DNA of 64,000 nt from Berberis thunbergii. Lineage: Eukaryota; Streptophyta; Magnoliopsida; Ranunculales; Berberidaceae. Position 1 is the stretch's first letter; each line of letters begins with the position of its first letter. The notes under the pieces were generated by a model. It saw only the letters and a program-made list of their open reading frames with translations. It searched no databases and had not been told where the DNA came from. The DNA lies in assembly GCA_003290165.1 (NCBI GenBank), contig QNQO01000456.1:124001-188000 (forward strand). Reading direction: 5' to 3'. This document shows, in pieces, positions 34,754 through 47,389 of the stretch. Both the position numbers and the translations under genes were made by a program.

Positions 34754-35279
34754 AGTTTTTTTTGTCTTTCTTCAGTATTACTTAAGTTTCCAAAACCGAC
34801 CATTCAGCAATTGCCTATTAATAAAAGAAAGTATATACTTTATCACTCAATTTTTTAAGGTATAATAGGATGAACTAGTAGTTCAGGCAGACAATCTCTT
34901 AGCGGCATTTGATCGAACAACTAGACCATTCTCAAAAAATCATTCAAGGCAGACAATCGTCACGTCAAATGGAGGAGGTGATTTAATTTCCTCTTTGATC
35001 CACAAGACTTGTAAACCCTAACTTCTTCCCACAATCAGAAACATCATCAACAACAAAAACTATATTAGTATCTACTAGTTTTCTGCTCAAAAATGTCATA
35101 TCAAAAACTACAAATTTCTTATCTGACAACAATGAATCAGTAGTATCCATACCTAGTTCATCAGGATCATTACGATACGCTCATTCTGGAACTTGTCCTC
35201 TTCCTCATCCGTTGTTGGCTCTTTCCATGGAAGGGAGCAACGGAGTAAACGATAATCTTGAAATATGCATTGTTGAAGT

Positions 35280-36592
35280 TAGGGGTGGGCACGGTTCGGG
35301 TTGGTTCCAAGTTTGGAAAAACCTAACTCGAACCGTTTAAATTTATCGGATCCGATCCGGTCTGAATTCTCTCATTTTGAACATTGGGACCGAACCTAAC
35401 TCGAATCGTTTAGAACAGTCTGGTCCCTACGGTTCTAATCCACCAAACAATCTTTTATTGCAATCTTTTTTATTTGTGTATACTTTGTGAATTGAAAAAT
35501 CAAACAATGAAGGTATCTCTTATAGCTATCAAAATTAATAAATTGAAAAATTATAGTCAGAATTTTTTAAGTTTCATAACGAGTTTTGATAACCCATAGT
35601 TTACATCAATGCTATGAGCTGCTTTTTATAGTTTTACACACCACATGCAAGTCAAGTTCCCATGGGGAATTTTATCAACAGGTTGTGTGTGCAAATTAAT
35701 CATTCAACTCAATTTTCTATGTGGTTTAAAATGAAACAAGTCTTGTGCACCTCTCTTAGGAACCTTACTCAACAACAAGATTAAACCAACAACAATATAA
35801 ATCACAAACAATGTAACTCAGTTTGCTATATTACCTGAATGAATGAATAACGAAACAAAAGTTGAGTGAGTGAATTGATCTGTCTAGAGATGCAAACACG
35901 TACATGTGTATTGAGCAAACCTCAACCGTCACCTTTCTTTCTTTCTTGCATTGAAATTGAAAAAGAGAAACAAAATAAGATGAGAATGGCACATTACAAC
36001 ACGTTCTCCATAACTTGAGAACCTTTGGAGACATAATTCATGGGATGGCAATGCTTCCATTCCAAACAAGTAAATGCAATTATGCAAGTACTATATAACT
36101 ACTAAATGCAAGTACTATATTAGCTGTGATATATAGTGACTACTAAATGCAAGTTTTTGCCAACAAGTGAGAGGTAAGAAAGGGAAAGATTGATTACTAC
36201 TACCTTCTAGTATTCCTATGTTGGTTCCAGGGAATTGAACTGAAAATCTAACAGGGAAATGGAGAAGTGACTGAAGAAGACAGATGACGCTGAAGACGGT
36301 CATAACTGGGTTATTTTGTTAAGATGAGACTTCAGTTGGGAGTTGAGAGTTGTGAGGTGAGAAGTGAGACTATGAGAGAGAAGAGAGGAAAGGATTTAGT
36401 GCTTTATAGGGTTTTTAGGTATTATACAAACGGGTTGGAACTGAACCGTTTGAATACAAATATTTGGAAAAAGGACTTGAACCGTTCCACAAATGATCCG
36501 GACCAATCCGGATTATTTCTTAATTTACACAATAAAAATCGGACCGTTTGGAAATGGTTTGGTTCAATAGTTCCTCGACCAGTATGCCCACC
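35280..36592. mobile_element. hAT-type non-autonomous element, right end damaged
   Basis: The left terminus TAGGGGTGGGCACGGTTCGG matches the 62641 element and related hAT ends. CGGTTC/GAACCG and GGATCCGATCCGG-like subterminal motifs cluster at both ends (35300-35450 and 36430-36570). The right end reads TGCCCACCTGG rather than TGCCCACCCCTA, and no 8-bp target duplication is visible. The right boundary coincides with the junction to the partial block at about 36595. No transposase is seen inside. Confidence 0.6.
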
Positions 36593-37766
36593 TGGCCACT
36601 CCTACTTTCAACAAAGGAAGCATTTTTTAGGCAAATGCCATAGGTTGGGCCTTACAATGTTGATGCCTCTCCGAGAGAAAGGCCAACAACTAGTAAATTG
36701 TCTAGTTGCTCAAAGTGTGTAAATATAGTGGTTATGGGTTTGGCACTTAATTACAAATATCTAGCTCAAACAACACCACAATTTACTTGATTTCTAACCT
36801 AGGATGTCAAATAATAATAAATGAATAAAATTAGAATTTTGTTTGTTGCTCCTAGTTACTAGGTCCAGCAAACTCTAATTCTTGTTGTGGTTCGTTCAAC
36901 AGATATCAGAGTGTTTGGATCCAATTGACTTTTGGATTGCAATGACTTGGTGCATGTTGATATTGGATTATGGTAATCGCAAACGAGAAATCTATAAGTA
37001 AAGACCTTGAAAAGACAAAAAGCTAAAGGCAACAACAAGAGATCGTGAACTTAATCTAGGTTCGATTAACATCTTGAAAACTTATACATAACTTGCTCTT
37101 TCAGTAGTTTTTTTCCACTTTCTTTCCTCTTCATGCAGAAAAAATGTTCTCCATTTGTACTAACTCTATCTCCTTCCTTTTATACTCAATTTGTTACAAC
37201 ATGTTTGTTCACACTCCCATACTTCACCTTCGGACCCAGTGTACCTTAGTTTCCTATTTTTGGGCATGTTGGGCTTATTTTCTCCAGCCCAACTATCCTC
37301 CTGTGTTTATCTGCCCTTCTCTCTTTCTTAACATCGTCTTTGTTATTTCTATCCCATGTGCCCACAGACTCTTCTTTTTGGCCATGGTTGTTCCTTCTAC
37401 CTTCAAGTTGAAAGGAAAGTTGGAAGTAAAAGCTTTTCGATGTTGCATCTTCTTATCAATTTATTTTATTTTTTGTTTTGTGTATTAGCTATTGACATTT
37501 TTGCTCTGAATTTTGTTTATAAAATATTCAAATTGACTATCCAAACCTTCAGTTTACACATCATTTTTTTTACATACTTCTCTACTCTATGTTCCTATTG
37601 GCATCCCCACTAGCAGTATTTGGAGTGTTCTCAGTTGCATTCCAAAAGCATATTAATCCCTTTGTGTACTCATGATTTCTTGCCAAAATGAGAGAAACTG
37701 CTTAAAAGATAATTAAGTCATTTTTCGTAGTCATATTTTTATTTTTTATTACATTGGGTTTCCAAC

Positions 37767-37961
37767 ATGGTCTAGATTGGCAAGTAGTGGAGGGAGTAGA
37801 CAGAGGGAATGACTGTTGAAAACTTGGATGAAGGTGGTGAAGGAAGACATCCTTGAGCTTGGATTAGGTGAGTATATGTAGAAAGACTGCATTGCTTGGA
37901 GAACCAAAATACATGTAGCCAACCCCGAGAGTATCTGAAATGGGCTTGATGATGATGACTT
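37767..37961 (-). other. 195-bp insertion between 10-bp direct repeats
   Basis: GGTTTCCAAC occurs at 37757-37766 and 37962-37971, and the copy 2 counterpart near 33398 has the motif once, with nothing between. On the minus strand the insert is open; parts (FLHHLHPSFQQS, LHYLP) faintly recall the N-terminal region of BAHD acyltransferases, but I would not rely on it. No inverted ends are seen. Confidence 0.5.
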
Positions 37962-38166
37962 GGTTTCCAACTTCTCAACAACTTCACAGCTCATGTTACA
38001 AGAAAATAATCGGCTATTACAACTAATGAAGGATTTGCACCAGCCAGTTAATTATGCAGTACCATGCATTGCGACAACTAGTCCAGAAAACCCAGTATTC
38101 CACCCAACATGTAGAAGTTAGGTGCTTCAAGGAGAATTAAAGTCGGCAGCAATCAAAACATACAAC

Positions 38167-38893
38167 TAGGGGTGGGTACGGGACGAGATAGACCTCATCC
38201 CTATCTCATCCCGTTTGTTCGGGATCAGGACGGGATAAACTTCATCCCGACCTCGTCTCATCCCATACGATTTTGGGACGGGACAGTACGAGACAGGATG
38301 GGCACGTACTAAATTTTGGATTGAAAATTTATAATGCAAGATTGAAAATTTTAGATTTACCAAACACACAACTCTAAGAAAAATTATATAACTTTAAGCC
38401 ATTGATTATTATTTACCATTTCATTAGCTTTTACTCCCTTTTTTTAACATCACTGTTGAAGATAGCCATTTTTCTGTACATTGCTAACGAAAATTATCAG
38501 TGAGTTTGTCATTTATAAACTACGAACACACATTGTTATTGGCAAGAGTTAGAAGAGAAAAAAATAAATAAATAAAAAAGAAGAGGGTTTGAGTTAGATT
38601 CATTATCTAGATGAGTCACATGAAGCTTGTGAGAATAAAATAGCCATATCAATAAATAAAACAACAAATAAAATAGTCATGTCAACAAATAGTTTTATAG
38701 TTTCATACTAAATATTAAAAAAAATCGATTCAGGACGGGAGGAGATGGGCGAAATTGAAAATTTTCATCACAATCTCATCCCACTCTAGATCGAGACAGG
38801 ACGGGATCGGAATGGGAACGATCAATCCCAATATGACTCGAAAAAATTGGGACGGAATAGAATCGGGATTGCGGGATGGGATGCACACCCTTA
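38167..38893. mobile_element. hAT-type non-autonomous element (727 bp)
   Basis: Ends TAGGGGTGGGTACGGGACGA and the complement of TAAGGGTGTGCATCCCAT, with CGGGACGGGAT-type subterminal motifs at both ends. Target duplication CATACAAC (38159-38166) and CATACAGC (38894-38901), 7/8. The copy 2 counterpart near 33655 (AATCAAGACATACCACCGAG) is the empty site. Confidence 0.85.
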
Positions 38894-38904
38894 CATACAG
38901 CCAA

Positions 38905-39400
38905 GAGCAGCACATGTTCACTAAAGGACTCGGCACTACAAAGTTCAAAGTGTTTCGAAGACAACTTAGTATGAATGTTAGTGATGAGGGCTGATTCTAC
39001 AACATTCTAGAGATTTCAAGACTCTTCCCAATTAGGATATTTCTCTCTACTTATGATCTCTCCCTAGAAGGAGTTCATGTGGCTCTAGATATGATATTTC
39101 TTATAGAAATAAACTTGTGGCTCAATTCTTATTTGGAGTTCTCTTTGTAAATAACTAAATTCTCCAAAGTCTCTCTAACAACCTAGACCTAGTATAAATA
39201 AGGGATCATCCCATGATTTTTTTGGGGTGTGGTGGAGCAAAAAGATCAACTTTCTTGTTTTTAAAATAGTTGGTTAACAGATGTCAAGTCTTGTCTTGTA
39301 AATCGAGATTCATTGTACATGTGAGTACAAATGTAAGTCCAAGATAAATCTTGTAATAGCCTTGAGCGATTAACAAAGTATAAAATGTTTGAATAGTACC
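38905..39400 (+). mobile_element. Copia RNase H tail and LTR, partial block
   Basis: QHMFTKGLGTTKFKVFRRQL and a stop after VSDEG resemble the C-terminal end of copia polyprotein (IFTKALG..KF..FR..L). The LTR starts near 38976 (TGTTAGTGATGAGGG) and parallels the one at 33739, with AGTATAAATAAGGGATCA and TTGAGCGATTAACAAAG. Confidence 0.7.
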
Positions 39401-39656
39401 CAAAAAAAATTAACTTTCCTCTTTACTCCCCCAAAAGACTTAATTACTATTTAGTACCTCATTTTAAAACCTTGCATGTGTCTTCCTCTTTTGACCCTTC
39501 CACATTGCAGATACCGCTGACACCACCATCCCCAACCCCTTATGAAGCAAAATTCACACCAGTGGACCACCGCCATTTCATGTCGCAGCCACCACCCCAA
39601 ACCCTAGATTTGTGGAGTTTTAGGGTGGCTAAGTGAAGAGGCACTAGATTGACATT

Positions 39657-39923
39657 AAGGTTATGTTTGATTCCTAGGATAAAATTAAATTTCCATGGAA
39701 AAACTACAAAAAAAAAAAAAAAAATTGAAACAGGAGATGAAGTGAAAAGATTGTCCATCTCGATTTTGAAGATGCTTGTTTTTTTTGGCAAAAATTTGGT
39801 TAGCCCTCACCCTAAAAATAAACATTTTCCACAATTTTGTAACCAACCAAGAGGATGATGATCATCACAAAATTCATGTTATTCTTTTTTAGGGGAAATT
39901 TTATTTGGAATCAAACACGCCCA
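39657..39923. mobile_element. PIF/Harbinger-like MITE, partial block
   Basis: Left end TTATGTTTGATTCCTAGGA, right end complement GGGCGTGTTTGATTCCAAA; homologous to 34414-34753. Contains an A-run at 39708-39723. Confidence 0.65.
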
Positions 39924-40500
39924 AAGTTTTTTTTGGTCTTTCTTCAGTATTATTTAAGTTTCCAAAAACCGACCATTCAGCAATTGCCTATTAATAAAAT
40001 AAAATAAATTTATGATTGAGTGATAAAATAAAGTGGTTTATGACTCAATTTTCTACATTATAAAAGGATGAACTAGTTGTTAGGCAGACAATCTCTCAGC
40101 GGCATTTGATCGAACAATTAGAGGTCTCAGAAAAATCATTCAAGGCAGACAATCCTCCAGTGGAGGTGGTGATTTAATTTCCTCTTTGATCCACCAGACT
40201 TACAAACCCTAAATTCTTCCCACAATCAGAAACATCATCATCAACAGCAACACTATAATTAGTATCTACCAATTTTCTGTTAAAAAACATCATATCAAAA
40301 CACTAAAAATTTCTCATCAGTAGTATCCATACCTAGTTCATCAGGATCATCACGAGACGCTCATTCTGGTACTCGTCCTCTTCCTCATCCGATGTTGGCA
40401 CTTTCCATGGAAGGGAACAAAGGAGTAAACGATATTCTTGAAATCTGTACTGCTACAGTAAAGGAGGGATCTGACGTCGAGATTGTTTAGGGTTTAATAA

Positions 40501-41580
40501 ATCCGGGGGAACGGATGGAGAAATGTGAGACTCTCTCTCCTCCATTGCCGCCACTTTTAGGAAGCCAGCTGCTTTGTAATATTACATATTTTTACACCTA
40601 TTAAGTAGGGGCAAAACGGACATTTTCACAACTTTTAGATTGATTTGGAGGTGTTATGTGATGACAAGAAACCGATCGTGTTTCGCGGCGTCCTTCGCCA
40701 AGATGGGTTCTCCGCTCGTAGAATCCTATGTGAGGTGCAATTTTTTTGCCTTTGCAAAGGCCTATATGAGGGCAACGAAAAATAAACATAGAGGAGGGGT
40801 GAGTGGGATTGGGAGGCTGACTACTCTGTTTTCTTCTATAACCCCTGTTACAGTCTTGTCCTTGGCAGAATTCGGTGGGGTACTAACACTTTCATTGAAT
40901 TGGGATTGTTTGATAACGGTTTGGTTAAAATGGGGCACAATTAGATTATTGGCTTGGGTCGAATTCGAAAGTGATACCTGTGAGGGTGGTGTAGTTGTTT
41001 TTGTGAAGGATTTAATGACATTGAGGTTTATTATGAGGGATGAATTGGTGGGGAATAAGAGAATGGAGAAGAGAAGTGAGAGGTTTGAGAATGGTCTGTA
41101 GAGGAGGAGAAGATGTTGTTGAACCGGGGAGAAGAAGATGTTGTTGAACCGGGGAGAAGAAGAGTTGTCAAAAGGACTGAACGCTAGAAAGGCAGTGAAA
41201 AGGTGTGTTCCGGTGGCGCGTGGGCGGTGCTAAGTGGTGGCGGGGCAGGCAGGACGGATGGTGCAAGGTGATGCGGTGGTGGTGTTCTTGAGAGAGACCA
41301 GCGGGTGAGAGGAAGGAGATAAATTTTTGAATTTGGGTTTACATTGTGGTGTCCTTTAGTAGAAAAAGTGACGTCAAAAGTTCAGAACCTTGCATTAAGT
41401 GCATGGATTTATTGTTATTACTGTAATTTAATCTTTAATTATGTTTTTTTTATATATATGTGAACCTCCATTATTTTTGTTGGGTTAGTTTGTTAGATTT
41501 GTTTATTACGTGGATTTTTTTTTGCTAGTTATTGTTAGTCTATTATTTATATTTTGTCTCCAGTTCGATTGATTTGTTTG
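40501..41580. other. GC-richer unassigned interval
   Basis: A 153-codon open stretch at 40640-41101 (plus) matches no family I know. A 24-26 bp tandem pair (GAAGATGTTGTTGAACCGGGGAGAA, two copies, 41109-41160) and a G-rich GGTGGCG stretch (41210-41285) follow. Composition differs from the surrounding AT-rich DNA. Whether it is exonic is undecided. Confidence 0.4.
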
Positions 41581-41594
41581 TAGGCTCTTCTCAT

Positions 41595-42375
41595 GGAAGT
41601 CATAAATTTCGATTTGCTTTCAGATGATGTGGATGACCCAAAATTATTCAACGCCTAGTTGGAAGAGACCAACATTTTGGAGGTAATCATTAATCACTTT
41701 CTCCATTTTTTAAATAATTTGGTCAATTTAATTTATGTAAAAATATGAATGATCCATTGCTTGTAAATGATGAGGCTAATACCAAGCCTGTTTTTGAGGA
41801 TGGAGCATTGGAGGAGCTAGTCGACGATGGTATCTTGTTCCTTAATAAAGAGGTATGGTGATTTGACTTAGAAATATGTATTAAGTCTTTTAGCTTTTAA
41901 TAATGTGTATTTAATTGATCCCATTAAGGTCGGCCCTAAGAACTTGGTGTCAACACATCATTATAGATAATAAGGCAGTCCATATTATCATGAACTCTAA
42001 CCCCCCTTATAGTTGACATAGAGAAATGATGGAATTTGGTTGGAGAGAGGAGGCAAGTACAAAAGAAATCCAAATTGCAAGCATCATTGGTACTACATAC
42101 GAAAAGTCATTCAACGAATACAAAGAAGTGTGATTGCCACAAGGCGGTAACAAATGAAAGTTAGAAGTGATGTGTGGGACTCGCAACCATCCCTAAATAA
42201 AATCTTTGATTGGTCATTTGTACGCGGGCAATTTACGCAAAAGGAGAGAGATGTGTTGACAAACATGTCCAAGTCAGGTGTGAAGCCTCGTCATATATTG
42301 AACAATTTGAAAGAAAAATTCAATGACAAATGTGTCTTATTTGAAGACTATATACAATGCAATAGCTAGCGAAGT
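41595..42375 (+). pseudogene. MULE (FAR1-like) transposase N-terminal remnant
   Basis: An ATG at 41595 gives MEVINFDLLSDDVDDPKLFN then a stop. Further on, in shifting frames, KLEVMCGTRNHP, IGHLYAGNL and VLTNMSKSGVKPRHILNNLK follow. The order agrees with plant MULE transposases of the FAR1-like type (...VVCGVHNHPL...EGHPYAGRL...V..L.KS.V.PRDIL..LK). Several stops and at least two frame changes separate the pieces. The DDE catalytic core is not found before the C-terminal remnant at 42940. Confidence 0.65.
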
Positions 42376-42639
42376 TGAAGTCATTTCAACTACAAGGGTT
42401 AACAACATTGCCATGGACTATGTACCTATTGTAGAAAAACAATTGTTTTGAGTGGGACATTCTAGACGATGAGAATGGAGTGATAAATAAACATTTTCTG
42501 AGCAAATCCCGAGTCATTTAAACTAGCTAAATGTTTTCCTATTATGATGCTCAATGATTGTACTTACAATATAAATTGATATTGGATGTCACTTTTTTAT
42601 ATCGTTGGTGTTACGTAAACTGGGAAGACCTTTCAATGT

Positions 42640-42778
42640 TGTTGTTTCTTGTCTTCGGAGAAGGAAGATGCCTATTCTTGGATCTTGGAATAGTTGGTAT
42701 CTCCCAATTGTTGTTTCATGTCTTCGGAGAAGGAAAATGCCTACTATTGGATCTTGGAACAATTGGTATTGGTATTTG
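42640..42778. repeat. 69-bp tandem duplication
   Basis: TTGTTGTTTC(T/A)TGTCTTCGG recurs 69 bp apart (GTCTTCGGAG at 42651 and 42720). Being a multiple of three, the repeat keeps frame and encodes two 23-residue units (FGEGRCLFLDLG and FGEGKCLLLDLG), but the surrounding frame is short. Confidence 0.85.
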
Positions 42779-42939
42779 AGTCGGACAACTTGCCAACGAT
42801 ATTTATGACATATTGAGTTTGATAAAGGCAACTGAACAAGTCTTTCTCGAGCTAAGAAATTGTTGTATCCATGGTATATAATAAAAAAAATGTGGAGAAC
42901 GTACAATTGCATGAAATATTTTGAGGATAATAATGGTTG

Positions 42940-43505
42940 GTTTAAGTTATTGATTCGTTTTCGTTACTAATTACATCAACCACCAAGAAAAAGTGGGAGT
43001 GTAACGTTGTAGAGTTCGGTTGTAAATGGGCTTTTTCCCTAAACGCTCGGATTACTTGAAGAAGGTGTGGAGTCTTGATAATGATTATTTTATTAGTGCA
43101 TGGACATATGTGTATGCATTTTGGGTAACAAACCATCGATCATGTCGAGAATGTATATTCCAAGTTGAAGAACTTTTTAGCAAATTCACATGGCACATTT
43201 CTAAATATTTGGACCAAAACGCGTGATATGGTCCCAGGCCTGCAAGTAACAAACGGCATTTCACAAAGTATGACACAGATTCAACATGAGCACAACTTCA
43301 AGTTTTTTTTTCCTGTCCGGAATGGATGGAGAAATGTGAGAGGTTCTTTTATTGCAACCATTTTTTTTTATCCCAAAAATGGAGAATTTGGAGTAGAAAC
43401 TATCACTCGTTAGAGACTGCGCATATAAGCATCCAGGAATCCTAGAAATTGGACTTGAGCACACACCTAAATCCACTTCTTAAGAACGGGAGGGCGGGTG
43501 ATAAA
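42940..43505 (+). pseudogene. MULE (FAR1-like) transposase C-terminal remnant, copy 3
   Basis: Paralogous to 26040-26690. NDYFISAWTYVYAFWVTNH near 43079 corresponds to the FV.AWTD...HFGN segment, and MTQIQHEHNFKFFF (about 43270) to the VQHEFK segment. Frames are broken. The downstream motif TTAAGAACGGGAGGGCGGG at 43481 is shared with both other copies. Confidence 0.65.
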
Positions 43506-43509
43506 GGCA

Positions 43510-46500
43510 TTAACAATACGGTATTAGAGCGCACCTACATTTAGAGGCAAACAATTTTGTCATGTTTTTTAAGTCAATGTATTATGCATTTGTGTTGGTT
43601 TGTTATGTTGCACCTAAGGTGATACGAGTTGTGTATTATATGCACATAATTTTTCCATTTTCTAAGTCAGTATACTATGTACTTTAATTCATTTTTAAGC
43701 CATTTTAATTGCCTAATGTGTTTGAACTTAGAAGTTATTTTGATGTCTCTTAATTTGTTTACTATTGTATAATGACTTTCTGATTGTTGTAAACATTGAT
43801 TAAATAACGATGTACGCTTACAACTTCGAAAAGGAAGTGTCGTTTGGATACAAGATAACAAGGTCAAACGGAAAGTGCTCCTCCTACGATCGAATAGACA
43901 CTAAAGCTTATATGATTGATGACTATTGGATTCTCATCTTGAAAACTCCCTTCTCCCTCCGACTCCGACTACACCTCAGGTTGATGTTCATACTAAGTCA
44001 GACCCTGCCACTTGGTTTCGATCAAGGTAGTCCACATATACTACTAGCACTTCTATGGCTCATCCGAAGGTGGAGTGCATGTAGCCTTGGAGGACAAAGC
44101 AAATTTTTTTTTAATAAATAAATATATTTTACTTCGACACAAAAAAGGAAAGAAAAATTCAACTATGTTTTACTATGGACAATATTACATGGTAAGAGTG
44201 TAAGAATTTAATGTATTTTTAAGTGTGTGGTGACATGTAAAGCATGGGAGCACATGTTTCGTCATCGATTAACTAATATATGAAAATGCATGCATAGTTT
44301 GCTAGGTAGACGTTGTTGAAAACAAGTCTTCCTAGTTTGGTCACCCCAGGGATGTTGATTACTCTTCTAGAATAGACTATCTATTAGCTTTTCACATTGT
44401 TTCAATTATCCTTTTCGGGAACTACAATACAACATTGGAGAAAAATAAATATAAGCACAAATAATTCATCCCCCACCCAAAAAAACAATAATTTCAAACT
44501 AAGTTTTCTAGGCTCAATCTTATATAGTATGAACACAAAAAATTAATGTATTTCTATGTGGGAGGTCTTGATACTTGTAAAACACGGGTTATCTTATTAA
44601 TTAGCATACTACCCTGAAGAGTTTGCATAATTTTCTAGATGGACCTTAGTGAAATGAAGCGTACCTAGTTTTGGTTACCCTATGGGGATGTCGACTTAAC
44701 CTTATAGAATGGACTATTTATTAACTTTTGGTCATTGTTTCTATTAGCCTTCAGTGGACTACAACACAACCTTGGGATAAACACACACAAGAAAAGGCAT
44801 TAGGCTAAAAGGTATAATTTGGGCTTTTACTAGTAGTTTAGGACCAGTTAAGTTTCATTTAGCTAAAAGACCCTACCTGAACTAAAAAAAAGGTTTATTA
44901 ATTCATTTGAACTCATTTGTGATGAAAAATTCAGGAAAATTACGCATTAACAATAGAAATGTTGTTTTGAATTTTCAACACAAATTCTTGAGATACATAT
45001 TTTAGTCTCCATCAATAAATATTTCAATAAATGGTCTTTATGAGGGTTTAAGGGTCACCCAGTTGGTTTGTGTCGAGCCCAAGGTGGGCCCTTGCTTTCT
45101 TCATGATATTAATAGAGAAAATCCCTTTATCCTAGTTAGCACATATCTCAAGGTACTTGTGTCGAAATAAGTTGAAATTTTGATACAATATTTTTTATGT
45201 TGGTATTTATTTTTTCTCATAATTTTAGCTCAAACGAATTAATAAATAGTAATTTTTATTTACTGGGGTCATTTTTAAGTAAATGAAATTTAAGGGCATC
45301 CTAAATGGTAGTCAAATTAGAATTTAGGCCTTTTTAGCTCAATATCTATAGTAAAAAAATGCAGCAAAAGGAAATTCTCAATTAAGTTTTATTTTAGCTC
45401 AATCTTATAGGGTAAGAACGTAAAATTTAGAGTATTTCAAAGTAAGTGGTGATCCGTAAAACACGGAAACACTAGAAAAAAAAGAATCAGATAGGGGAAA
45501 ATGTAAATAAGTTTTATTGAGTCTATCTTTTATGGAAAGAAAGTGAAAATTCAATGTATTCTTAAGTGAGTGGTGACCTGTAAAGCATGGGCACACAAAA
45601 AAATACATCATAAAAGGAAATTTCAACTAAGTTTTAATGGGGTCTATCTTATATGGTAAGAAGGTGAAAATTTAATGCATTCTTAAGTTAGTGGGGATTC
45701 GTAAAACACGACAACATAGAAAAGAATTCTATAAGAGAAAAATTCAACCGGGTTTTACTGGGGGCCAATCTTATATGGTAAGAACGTGAAATTTCAATGT
45801 ATTTTTAAGTGGTTTGCCCGTAAAACATTGAAACACAGGAAAAGAAATCAAAAAGAAAAAAAAAATTTAAGCTAAGTTTTTTTTTTTTGGAAGGCCAGCT
45901 GAGTTTTTAAGGATCCCGCCATAACCTATCAACTGGGCGACCTATAGGTCAACACCCATTAGAAAGTAACCATGCCGCAGGTGGAAGAGTCAACATAGGT
46001 ATCTAAGTTTACCTTAGTTAAAATAAGTGTTACTAGTTTGGTTACCTTGTGGGGATGCTATTAATCCTTCTATAACGAATCATTCTATAATGGATTATTT
46101 CTCAACTCTTGAGCATTATTTTGATTAACCTTCAAGGGACTACAATACAACCTTGGGACACAAAATAAATAAAAGGAGAAATAAATTCCAGCAAAAGGAA
46201 ATTGGAAAACTGTAATTAAGTGGAACAATATCTTATATATTAAATACATTTAAAAATTTTATATACTTCCACGTTAGTTGTCACCGTTGTTACTAATAGG
46301 ATAAAGAGGACGGATAAATTTCACCAAAAAGAAACAAAAAAAATATAATATAATTTAGTTTTAGTGGGGTCAATATTTTTTTCTAAATACATTAAAATTT
46401 TCAATATGTTTCTATGTGAGTTGTCACCGTTGGTGCCAACATTATAAATACGATAAATAAGTTCAACAAAAAACTGGAAAAATGTAGTTCACTTTTAGTG

Positions 46501-46899
46501 GATCCAATATCTTATATGGTAAATAAAATAATTTTTTCAATATATTTGTATTGAGTTGTCAACCGTCAGTAAAACAGGATAAGTTCTTACACCAGTAAAG
46601 CACAATGACTCATATTCCAACATTAATTAATATACTACCCTAAAAGAGCCAACATAGGTTTCTAGGTGGACCTTAGTTAAAGAAGTGTTACTAGTTTGGT
46701 TACCTTGTGGGACTACAATATAACCTTGGGACACAAAAATAAATAAAAGATCACATAAATTCTACCAAAAAAATTTTGGAAAAAATAAAAATGGATTAAG
46801 CTTTAGTGAGATAATTTTAAATAATAAGAACATAATTCAATGTGTTTGTAAGTGAACTGTCACTAGTAAAGCTCGAGAACACAGGTAGTGTCATTGATT
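43510..46899. repeat. Direct/inverted repeat array, copy 3, left part
   Basis: Marker variants occur near 44190, 45411, 45655 and 45777. Between about 44800 and 45370 there is sequence not seen in the other two arrays. The array continues right of the hAT element (51750-52006). Confidence 0.7.
45885..45990 (-). mobile_element. 5'-truncated SINE, minus orientation
   Basis: Read on the minus strand: GGCATGGTTACTTTCTAATG, GTTGACCTATAGGTC, GGATCCTTAAAAACTCAGCT, CCTTCC and a poly(A) tail. It matches the 3' two-thirds of the SINE at 20430-20595; the pol III boxes are missing. Confidence 0.85.
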
Positions 46900-47389
46900 T
46901 AGGGTTGAACAAAAAAACCGATCGAATCGATCAAAACCGAATCGATCGGTTCGGTTTTAAAATCGGTTTCGGATCGGTTTGGTTTGATACATTTTGAAAT
47001 TGATAGGGTCGGTTCGGTTTTCGGTTTGTAAGTGATTTTAACCGGAAAAACTAAACCAAATCGATGCCTATGTATATAGAGCAGATTTTATTTATATTAT
47101 TCTTACTTTGAATCTCTCTCGCTTTACCCTGTCTCTCCCTTAACTCTTTCTCGGGTTCCAATGTGATTTCATCTAGAAAGTGGAAATGAAAAGCCAAACT
47201 TTGTTTGCCCTCTCTTTTTTGGGTAGTGTAGATGTATGAAGTCTAAACAACAAAAGATTTAAACCCTTCATCTTCATCAACCTCTCAAGCTCTCTTTATA
47301 TCTGCATTTCAACCTTTCTGAAGCAAATGCCAAATTGCTAAACGGTGAGTTTTCTCTATTACTTTACCTTTTTTTTTTTCAGCAAAGCA

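Larger units (their letters stand above)
26040..35279. repeat. Large duplicated block, copy 2
   Basis: Same order of parts as copy 1: MULE remnant (26040-26690), repeat array (26700-28820), SPEAR promoter and pseudogene (28830-31144), downstream spacer (31145-32620), copia 3' remnant and LTR (about 33500-34170), MITE (34414-34753), and a short leader-like region with an AAACCCTAA motif near 35014. It ends where a hAT-type element begins at 35280. Confidence 0.8.
36595..40500. repeat. Partial extra copy of the block's downstream half
   Basis: Starts within the spacer (GCCTTACAATGTTGATGCC near 36649) and runs parallel to 32310-35279: spacer, copia remnant and LTR, MITE, AAACCCTAA motif near 40204, and CTTCCTCATCCG near 40380. 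It lacks the SPEAR gene and the repeat array. Two insertions (37767-37961 and 38167-38893) are absent from the copy 2 counterpart. Confidence 0.75.

Noticed and set aside
35010..35025. AAACCCTAA strings (also near 40204) as interstitial telomeric repeats
   Set aside because: Single copies only; such telo-box motifs are common in plant leaders.
36324..36722. 132-codon plus-strand open frame
   Set aside because: Runs from inside a non-autonomous hAT element across its damaged end into block spacer DNA; no recognisable domain.
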